Shown: positions 16,946 through 23,801 of the stretch, piece after piece | How the letters are laid out: each line of letters starts with the position of its first letter | How positions within the stretch are numbered: position 1 is the first letter of the stretch | Origin: Chitinimonas arctica | Lineage (GTDB): Bacteria; Pseudomonadota; Gammaproteobacteria; Burkholderiales; Chitinimonadaceae | Direction: 5' to 3' | Length of the DNA: 64,000 nt | NCBI RefSeq assembly: GCF_007431345.1 | Contig: NZ_CP041730.1 | Location: 3,348,001 to 3,412,000 of the forward strand | The notes under the pieces: model-generated | The model's input: only the letters and a program-made list of their open reading frames with translations | What the model was told of the DNA's origin: nothing | Database searches by the model: none | Translations under genes and position numbers: made by a program

Positions 16946-17656
16946 ATGAACTATCCATTGCGCGCATTGCTCGGCGCAAGCTTATGTATAACCCTGGCCG
17001 CTTGTGGAGGCGGCAGCGGCGACGACGCGGCCGATCGGGAAATGGAGAAAGAAATCGCCAAGCATCCCGAGTGGCGTCAATACACGCCAATGGCCAATAT
17101 CGACGCCATGATCAAGGACTACAAGAAGCTGAAGGAAGATAAGTCCGAAGCCGTCAAGATACGTCCCAAGCTATTGGCGACTGTGATCGGCGTCAACCCG
17201 CTGGATAAGGATCAAGGCCCTGCCTTGGCCAAGGAGTTTGGTCTGATCTACCGCCCCGAACTGTTGGTGGCGGCGGTCTATACCCCTAAGGGCTGGACGA
17301 TGCTGGCCGTGAAGTCCGGCATGAATTTGAAGGAGGGCGATGTGCTCGAGATCGATCTCCCGGCGGCCAACGACTTCTCCGATCTCGAAAAAATAGATAC
17401 CGTCACCAAGGAGCTCGACGCCTTGAAGGCCGATGGCAGCGTTGGTATTCGCGCGGTGCATCCCGAGTGCAAAGGCGAGAATGTGTCTTCCGCTGAATAC
17501 ACGCTCACCTGCAATGGCATCGCCGCGCCGTATTTCCATAATGAAAGCGAGTTTCCCAAGGATGGCATGGGTTGGGTCACCGCTGACGGCAAGGCGCCGG
17601 AAGTACCCAAAGCGCCGGAGCGACCCGAAAAGCCACGTCCGATTACCCAGGAATAA
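16946..17656 (+). CDS. Lipoprotein of the T4SS cassette, candidate immunity protein (copy B)
   Basis: A 236-aa lipoprotein with lipobox LAAC followed by GGGSGDD, closely similar to 2397-3068 throughout, including DYKKLKEDKSEA, YTPKGWTML and the two conserved Cys regions (HPECKGE, LTCNG). The C-terminus is extended by a Pro/Glu/Lys-rich tail. Its position after lipase and virB1 repeats that of copy A. Function as an outer- or inner-membrane-anchored immunity protein is inferred from this context only. The residue after the lipid-carrying Cys is Gly, so it lacks the Asp at +2 that often signals inner-membrane retention. Confidence 0.6.
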   Translation: MNYPLRALLGASLCITLAACGGGSGDDAADREMEKEIAKHPEWRQYTPMANIDAMIKDYKKLKEDKSEAVKIRPKLLATVIGVNPLDKDQGPALAKEFGLIYRPELLVAAVYTPKGWTMLAVKSGMNLKEGDVLEIDLPAANDFSDLEKIDTVTKELDALKADGSVGIRAVHPECKGENVSSAEYTLTCNGIAAPYFHNESEFPKDGMGWVTADGKAPEVPKAPERPEKPRPITQE

Positions 17657-17934
17657 GCAGGAAATGACTTACGGCCCTGTCGGCCTGCCGCATGGGCGCT
17701 TTTGATGGGGTCGTTCAAGCACTACGGCATAAGGCATCGGTGCCGTTGGTAAAGCCGGTGCGGCGGCGATGACAAGGTGCGAATGGAGAATATCAGCTGG
17801 ATTCCGGCGAGTTGTAATTGATTCTTGACACGCCGGGTGGGATTTTATATTTCGGCGTAGGCTTTGCCCATGCTGGTAAAAAGTATTTTTCGTCACTATC
17901 CTGCCTGGCCCTACATGACCAGCGGAAATAGCAA

Positions 17935-19341
17935 ATGCCTGTTGATAATACGACCCCCGAACACCTTAAAGATATTGATAATTATATAAATAAGGTCATT
18001 GGCCCGTGGGCTACGCAGGCGCGCCTATCCTCTTTGATTGCGAAGGATTTCGACGAAATGAAGCTCGATGAGAGCATCGATGCGTCCATAAGGAGTTTCT
18101 CTTTCGGCAAGGGCGGTACCGATAACGGCGACCGGGAGGTCGGCAGGCCCGAATTTGTTCAGATCGCACCGTCCCGGGCAGGTAATAATCCCGTACCACA
18201 GGAAGAGGCAAACAACGTCATTCATAGAGGCATGGTCGAGTACGAAATGCACGACGGTAAACCCGTGGTCACCCTTTACATGTCCATCATGAACGAAAGC
18301 ACGGACGGTAAGCACAAAGATATCCAGCAGGATCCGGTTACGAAAAAAATCAATATCCAGACTGGTTATGAAAAACCGCAAGCCAATGGCGAGCCTCAAA
18401 ACGATCAGCAGCCGATTTGGATAAACGCGGGCCAACCCTTGCGCGCCATGAAGTGGATGGAAAAATATAAGGCAGAGAACGCCAAGGACGTAAGAATTAC
18501 GCCTGGCTCGCCGGTGTTTCAGCCTTTGATACGCACTTTCAAGTTGCCGGCCGAAGACTATAAAACGATATCCGAGAACGCGATCCTCGAATACGACGCT
18601 GGTTCCGATAAGACGAAGACGTTCAACGTCGATCGGCATTATGCTTCAGATCAATTCGGCATTCGCGGCCAGGATCTCGAGACCTTGAAGGAAAAAGCGA
18701 TTCCTGGCTCTCTGGTTACTTATACCGACGACCCAAGGCAATTGGACGAAGCAACCAGAACGCTGCAGAATGCTGGCACGATTGAGCCCGCAGATAAGTT
18801 GCGTAGAGCGCTCGGCGTTATCGACAACCCCGAGATGGTTCGCGAAGTATGGGTCAAGGCCGATACCGGTGACTTCAGAAAGCAGAAGGAATTTGAAAGC
18901 ACGGCTGAAAAGCTGATGAATATTCATGCCGTCTGGTCTGGCAACGATGATCTTCTCGGACCAAGATGGCAGGCAATGCCTGAAAGCGCGAGATTGCCCC
19001 GCCTACGCAATGAGTTGGCTGGTCTTGGTAATAAAGCGAACCCGGCGCCCGGCGAAAACAAGCTGGAAATCTGTGACGAGCATTGGCAGCAGATTGTTGC
19101 CATACATAAAGTCGGCAAAGAGGCCATCGAACTGCAAAACACACAAAAACTGCAGGAGCCGCCGAATGTGAATGCGGGGGACACACCACAGCAGGCGGCG
19201 GTACGCCGCAAGCAAGCGGACGATCAGTTCAATAGATCCGTCAAAGTTCTGAAGGAAGGGCACTCCCCTTCCGCCGCAACGCGGAAAATAACAGGGGAAG
19301 GCCAGGCGCAGCAATTGGCGCGCTCGAACAGTCGGGGATGA
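17935..19341 (+). CDS. Protein of unknown function, third candidate T4SS effector
   Basis: A 468-aa hydrophilic protein with no signal peptide, no membrane segment and no domain I recognise. Conserved-looking stretches are WINAGQPLRAMKWMEKY (about residue 160), VDRHYASDQFGIRG (about residue 230) and PGSLVTYTDDP, which suggest a compact central enzyme-like domain. The C-terminus is Gln/Arg/Ser-rich (QLARSNSRG), like a T4SS signal. It follows cassette B after a 278-bp gap of lower GC and has no obvious immunity gene downstream; the next gene is a metabolic dehydrogenase. Position and tail make it an effector candidate; activity cannot be guessed. Confidence 0.5.
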   Translation: MPVDNTTPEHLKDIDNYINKVIGPWATQARLSSLIAKDFDEMKLDESIDASIRSFSFGKGGTDNGDREVGRPEFVQIAPSRAGNNPVPQEEANNVIHRGMVEYEMHDGKPVVTLYMSIMNESTDGKHKDIQQDPVTKKINIQTGYEKPQANGEPQNDQQPIWINAGQPLRAMKWMEKYKAENAKDVRITPGSPVFQPLIRTFKLPAEDYKTISENAILEYDAGSDKTKTFNVDRHYASDQFGIRGQDLETLKEKAIPGSLVTYTDDPRQLDEATRTLQNAGTIEPADKLRRALGVIDNPEMVREVWVKADTGDFRKQKEFESTAEKLMNIHAVWSGNDDLLGPRWQAMPESARLPRLRNELAGLGNKANPAPGENKLEICDEHWQQIVAIHKVGKEAIELQNTQKLQEPPNVNAGDTPQQAAVRRKQADDQFNRSVKVLKEGHSPSAATRKITGEGQAQQLARSNSRG

Positions 19342-19461
19342 ACGTAGGCATGTGCCGTGTACTGGCGCATCGCTCGCTGGTATAAGCGCGCAGCTAGCCA
19401 ACTGCGTTATAAGCGGGGTCGGGGATACCCGGCCCCCGACCGTAACTGGAGGTGCCGTGCT

Positions 19462-20436
19462 GTGCGAATCTTGATTCCCGACGACTATGCCCTGGCGTGC
19501 CAGGGGCTGGATTGTTTGCGCAAACTGCAGGATCACCAGCTGACTATCCTGGACGATCTTTCTCGCGACCCATCGGCGGATGCCATGCTGGCGGAGGCCG
19601 AATGCTTGCTGTTGATCAGGGAACGCACCCAGGTCGATGCCGAGTTCCTGCGTCGTACCCCACATCTCAAAGTGATCAGCCAGACCGGCAAACTGGCACG
19701 CAATATCGATCTTGATGCCTGCGCTGCCGCCGGAGTGGCGGTGGTGGACAGTATCGGCTCCCCCCATGCTCCGGCGGAGCTCGCCTGGTTGCTGATGATG
19801 GCGGCACGCCGTCAGTTCGTAAGCAATGTGAACGCACTCTACCAGGGGCAGTGGCAGGGTCCCATGGGTCGCATCATGCGTGGTCAGACCTTGGGCATCC
19901 TGGGTTTTGGCAAGATCGGCAAGCTGGTGGCTGGCTACGCTCACGCCTTTGGTATGCGGGTGATGGTTTGGGGTAGCGAGCGTGCCCGCACCGAAGCGCA
20001 GGCCTGTGGCTACGAGGCCGCGCCGAGCCGGCAAGCCTTCTTTGCAAGCGCCGATATTCTCAGCCTTCATCTTCGGCTGGTGGAGGGCACCGAGCGTTCA
20101 GTTACCGCAACAGACTTGGCCCGGATGAAACCCGATGCCTTGCTGGTCAATATCAGCCGCGCCGAGTTGATCGAACAAGGCGCGCTGGAGGCTGCCCTGC
20201 GCGCAGGGCATCCGGGCTTTGCGGCGCTCGATGTTTTTGAAGCCGAACCGATCTATGCGGTGGATCATCCATTACTGCAAATGCCAAATGTGCTTTGCAC
20301 GCCGCACATGGGGTATGTGGAGCGGGACAGCTACGAGCTTTATTTAAGTAGCGCGATAGACAAGTTGCTGCAGGTGCTGGCGGGGGATGGCAGCCAGGTA
20401 CTTAACGGTGTTTGTCCGGAAGCGCCTCGGCAATAA
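19462..20436 (+). CDS. D-2-hydroxyacid dehydrogenase family protein
   Basis: NAD-dependent oxidoreductase of the D-isomer 2-hydroxyacid family (324 aa). The Rossmann motif GILGFGKIGKLVAGYA (about residue 145), the Arg-containing NISRAELIEQGALEAAL stretch, the Glu in DVFEAEP and the catalytic His in CTPHMGYVERDSYE are all present. The substrate is not predictable. GTG 19462 is chosen because GGAGG lies 9 nt upstream; longer in-frame starts give an Arg-rich, unlikely N-terminus. A GC hairpin (19417-19441) lies just before the ribosome site. Confidence 0.88.
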   Translation: MRILIPDDYALACQGLDCLRKLQDHQLTILDDLSRDPSADAMLAEAECLLLIRERTQVDAEFLRRTPHLKVISQTGKLARNIDLDACAAAGVAVVDSIGSPHAPAELAWLLMMAARRQFVSNVNALYQGQWQGPMGRIMRGQTLGILGFGKIGKLVAGYAHAFGMRVMVWGSERARTEAQACGYEAAPSRQAFFASADILSLHLRLVEGTERSVTATDLARMKPDALLVNISRAELIEQGALEAALRAGHPGFAALDVFEAEPIYAVDHPLLQMPNVLCTPHMGYVERDSYELYLSSAIDKLLQVLAGDGSQVLNGVCPEAPRQ

Positions 20437-20474
20437 AAAATCCCGGCAAACACAAGGCATGCCGGGATTTTTTT
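20436..20474. terminator. Bidirectional terminator between the dehydrogenase gene and ssb
   Basis: TCCCGGCA and TGCCGGGA form an 8-bp stem flanked by an A-run on the left and a run of seven T on the right, so it serves both convergent genes. Confidence 0.9.
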
Positions 20475-20496
20475 CGCGAAATAGCGATAGCTTTGC

Positions 20497-21021
20497 TTAG
20501 AACGGAATATCGTCCTCAAAATCATCAAAGCTTTGCGGTTTCTGCGGCGCAGGGCGGGACTGGCCGCCGGCTGCCGGTGCGTCGCCCTGGTAGCCGCCGC
20601 TTGCCGGCGCGCGCGATGGCGCGGATTCGTTGTAGCTCGGCGGGGTCTGGTCGTACTCGGTGCCGCCGCCCGTACCGCCGCCGCTGCGGCCGCCCAGCAT
20701 CTTCATTTCATCGGCCAGGATTTCGGTGGTGTAGCGGTCCTGGCCGGTGGTCTTGTCTTGCCACTTGCGGGTCTGCAGGCGGCCTTCGATATAGACCTGG
20801 CTACCTTTCTTCAGGTACTGGCCGGCGATCTCGGCCAGGCGGCGGTACATGACGATATTGTGCCATTCGGTCTTCTCGTTCTTCTGGCCGCTATTCTTGT
20901 CCTTCCACGACTCGGTGGTAGCGATGCTGAAATTGCAGATGGCCGTGCCGTCCGGCATATAGCGCATTTCGGGGTCTCGGCCTAGATTGCCGATCAGCAG
21001 GACCTTGTTGAGCGATGCCAT
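20497..21021 (-). CDS. ssb: Single-stranded DNA-binding protein
   Basis: Binds ssDNA in replication, recombination and repair. The 174-aa protein has an N-terminal OB fold beginning MASLNKVLLIGNLGRDPEMR, with WKDKNSGQKNEKTEWHN and VYIEGRLQTRKW, a Gly/Pro/Gln-rich linker, and the acidic partner-binding tip DDFEDDIPF. ATG 21021 has GGAG upstream; the longer frame to 21081 is not needed. Next to an MFS gene and close to uvrA, a frequent ssb neighbourhood in proteobacteria. Confidence 0.97.
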   Translation of the reverse strand: MASLNKVLLIGNLGRDPEMRYMPDGTAICNFSIATTESWKDKNSGQKNEKTEWHNIVMYRRLAEIAGQYLKKGSQVYIEGRLQTRKWQDKTTGQDRYTTEILADEMKMLGGRSGGGTGGGTEYDQTPPSYNESAPSRAPASGGYQGDAPAAGGQSRPAPQKPQSFDDFEDDIPF

Positions 21022-21130
21022 ATGAAAATCTCCGGTGTTGGTAGGGTGGAAGCGTTTGAGCGCCATCCACCTTGATTGCATGTTCTATGTACGAATCGGT
21101 TTGCAGGTAAGGACTACAGGTCGAGCAAGC

Positions 21131-22486
21131 CTACAGGTCGAGCAAGCGTTTTGCGCCGGCCTCATCCCAGCCTTCGCGCAGCACCTTGAGGTAGGCCACG
21201 CCTTCCTCGGCGATCACGACGGCTTCTTTTACACCGTCAAGGCGTGCCAGTTGCCGGGCTAGTTCGGCGGCGTTGCCCAACTGCGCGTCGGCGATATGGT
21301 ACATCATCGTCCGCACCGGCATGGGCGGCTTGAGGCCCAGGGTCACCAGTAACCAGATGCCGATCAACACGGCGCAGAACACATGGACCGGCAGGGCGCC
21401 GCCATGGTGGTAAAGCCAGCCGCCGGCCGCCGATCCCACGGCGAAGCCCAATGCCTGGGTGGTGTTGTATACACCCATCGCAGTGCCCTTGGCGTCGGCC
21501 GGGGCAATCTTGGAAATCAGGCTGGGCTGGGTCGCTTCCAGAATATTGAAGGCGATAAAGTAAACGCCCAACCACGCGACGATACGGGGAACGGTGTCGA
21601 AGCCGCCGGCCATGCCCAGTTGCGCCAGCAGCATCAGGGCCACTGCCGCCAGGAAGACCTGTTTGAGCTTGTTCCTGGTCTCGGCGACGATCACCGCCGG
21701 CACCATCAATACAAAACCGACGGCCATGACCGGCAGATAGATTTTCCAATGCTCGCTCGATGCCAGCCCGGCGGTTTCCACCAGTGCCAGCGGCAGGGTA
21801 ACGAACAGCGCCATCTGCGCCGCATGCAGGGCGAAGACGCCATAGTTCAGGCGCAGCAATTGCGGATCGCGCAGTACGTCGCCCAGACGCTTGGGATTGG
21901 CTTCGGCATCGGAGTGGAAGCGGCTCTGCGAGGGATCGGGAATGATCTTCCATACCCCGGCTATGGCGGCCAGCGCCAAGCCGGCTGTCAGCCAGAATAT
22001 GCCAGACAAGCCTATCTGCCCGGCCAGCGCGGGGGCGGCCACCAGGGAGACGGCAAAGGTGACGCCTATGCTGCCGCCTACCATGGCCATGGCCTTGGTG
22101 CGGTTCTCCTCGCGGGTCAGGTCGGCCAGCAGGGCGGTGATGGCGGCGGAAATCGCGCCGGCGCCGGCAATGGCGCGACCGATCGCGATCCAGACCAGGT
22201 CATGGGCCAGGGCTGCCACCACGCTGCCCAGGATCAGCATCAGCAATCCGCCATAGATGACCGGCTTGCGGCCGATACGGTCGGACAGCATGCCCAGCGG
22301 TAGCTGCAGCATGGCCTGGGTAAGGCCGTAGATGCCAAGGGCGAAACCGACCAAGGTGTGGTTGTCGCCGCCGGGCAACTGGCGCGCATAGAGGGCGAAC
22401 ACCGGCAAGACCAGGAACATGCCCAGCATGCGCAAGGCATACAGGCCAGCGAGACCGGCGGAAGCGCGAAGTTCGAGCGGGGACAT
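21131..22486 (-). CDS. YajR-like MFS transporter with C-terminal cytoplasmic domain
   Basis: A 451-aa major facilitator superfamily protein with twelve predicted helices. The MFS signature in loop 2-3 is GMLSDRIGRKPVIYGG, and motif C-like glycines follow. After the last helix, about 70 residues (HIADAQLGNAAELARQL..., GVAYLKVLREGWDEAGAKRLL) form a small ferredoxin-like domain as in E. coli YajR (YAM domain). Substrate unknown; a proton-coupled exporter is likely. ATG 22486 is preferred to GTG 22492. It lies downstream of ssb in opposite order, with a 109-bp gap between them. Confidence 0.88.
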   Translation of the reverse strand: MSPLELRASAGLAGLYALRMLGMFLVLPVFALYARQLPGGDNHTLVGFALGIYGLTQAMLQLPLGMLSDRIGRKPVIYGGLLMLILGSVVAALAHDLVWIAIGRAIAGAGAISAAITALLADLTREENRTKAMAMVGGSIGVTFAVSLVAAPALAGQIGLSGIFWLTAGLALAAIAGVWKIIPDPSQSRFHSDAEANPKRLGDVLRDPQLLRLNYGVFALHAAQMALFVTLPLALVETAGLASSEHWKIYLPVMAVGFVLMVPAVIVAETRNKLKQVFLAAVALMLLAQLGMAGGFDTVPRIVAWLGVYFIAFNILEATQPSLISKIAPADAKGTAMGVYNTTQALGFAVGSAAGGWLYHHGGALPVHVFCAVLIGIWLLVTLGLKPPMPVRTMMYHIADAQLGNAAELARQLARLDGVKEAVVIAEEGVAYLKVLREGWDEAGAKRLLDL

Positions 22487-22626
22487 GGACACCGATAGGG
22501 ATGCGAAAGGCGGGATTCTACCAAATTCGCAGGTGAAACCTGTGGCGGGGTGACCGGCCGCAAGTTTGCTCGCGAAAAAATCGTTGCTTGCTCAGTAGGG
22601 CGTAGGGCTCGGCGGGGTTGTCAACT

Positions 22627-23511
22627 TCAGCTAGTAGGGTGTTTTGCAATGCTATTGTAATACGCCTTTAAATGGGCCAATTCAATTCGCGAGCCGATAG
22701 TGATCAGCTTATCGGCGGCAATGCCCCCGGTTTTTCTGAATTGTTCGATTTCTTCAGCTGAAAGGAGGGAGTCTCCGGTGGCCGATGGTTTTTTCAATTC
22801 TTCAATTGCGGCAAGCGCATGTTCTGGGTTTGGAGTGCCATCGGAAGTCTTCTCTAAGTACCAGCAGTTGATGGAAGAGCTGGAGTCGAGCATCAGCATA
22901 TATTCACTGCGCGTGTTATCGCTGGTTTGTGCTCCAGCCCACTTATATAAACGGGTTATGACGCTAGCTTTATTTTCACCGGAAAGTACGGTTAAAGTGC
23001 TGCTGGGGTCCGAAAGCCATTTCGGTGGATTGCTTTGCAGATTTTTGGAAACGTGTGGACTAAGTCCTTGGTGGTCTTTAAGTTGCATCAGCTCTATGGG
23101 TGGGTATTTTTTGCCCTGCTCGCCATAGAGGCCTAGGGAAATGATTCCATCTTCGCAGGTCAGTTTAAGTTGGCTTTTGTCAGGCAGTAGATTTAATCCC
23201 TTGACCGAGTCAAGCATAATACTCGTGTTGGACATGAAACGGTGCAACGCCTCGGGGGTCGATATGCCTTTGAAATCCTTCGTCGCCTGGTGGAGTTTGT
23301 GCACGAGGATTTTTATGTTATTTTCTTTAATCTTGAGCTCGCGATGGAATTTCCCGCCTAAGAGATATTTACTAAAGAAGTCTTGTATGCGTACAAGTAT
23401 GCCCTCGCTGGTTGCCCTGTCTTGGGCTGTGCTTAAATCTTCGGTCTTTAAACTTTCGCCTATAATTTTGAAACGATCCTGGCTCAGTTTGTTGCGATTG
23501 ATTGTAGTCAT
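22627..23511 (-). CDS. Unknown low-GC orphan protein, possible secreted effector
   Basis: A 294-aa soluble protein with no signal peptide, membrane helix or familiar domain. ATG 23511 has GGGAA upstream; a TTG at 23541 would add ten residues. The N-terminal 40 residues are polar, followed by VRIQDFF (about residue 40), which faintly recalls the W-E-K-I/M-x-x-F-F translocation motif of Salmonella SPI-2 effectors. The last third is helical and ends PEHALAAIEELKKPS...IAKHPTS. Base composition is distinctly AT-richer than ssb and uvrA on either side, so horizontal acquisition is likely. An effector role is a guess. Confidence 0.5.
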   Translation of the reverse strand: MTTINRNKLSQDRFKIIGESLKTEDLSTAQDRATSEGILVRIQDFFSKYLLGGKFHRELKIKENNIKILVHKLHQATKDFKGISTPEALHRFMSNTSIMLDSVKGLNLLPDKSQLKLTCEDGIISLGLYGEQGKKYPPIELMQLKDHQGLSPHVSKNLQSNPPKWLSDPSSTLTVLSGENKASVITRLYKWAGAQTSDNTRSEYMLMLDSSSSINCWYLEKTSDGTPNPEHALAAIEELKKPSATGDSLLSAEEIEQFRKTGGIAADKLITIGSRIELAHLKAYYNSIAKHPTS

Positions 23512-23801
23512 TTGATTCCCTTTTTTATGAGTGTTTCGCAAAAATTCATACTCTTGTTATAAATAATGCCAATCAATGATCAACGCTTCTACAAACAGCA
23601 GGCAATTTTAGCTTTTGTGCAGATTCGCCAAGTCCGCCGCCAGTAAAGGGTTCACCCCAGACTGGCAATGTTGTCGTCATGAAATGCTCCGGAAGTGGCA
23701 CTTCCTGGCCCACTGTCCGCCACCCGCCCCCTCACCGTCACGCTCTAGCCGGCCAACTCCGGTAAACTCTCCGGTCGCCCTTTCGCCATCCGAGCCAGGC
23801 C

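Larger units (their letters stand above)
14265..17656 (+). repeat. Copy B of duplicated virD4(3')-lipase-virB1-lipoprotein cassette
   Basis: The second copy of the block at 1-3068. The virD4 end, virB1 and lipoprotein genes keep strong nucleotide similarity (for example 2583-2640 against 17121-17178), while the lipase-like gene in the middle has been replaced or has diverged far more and is visibly richer in AT. Confidence 0.85.
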
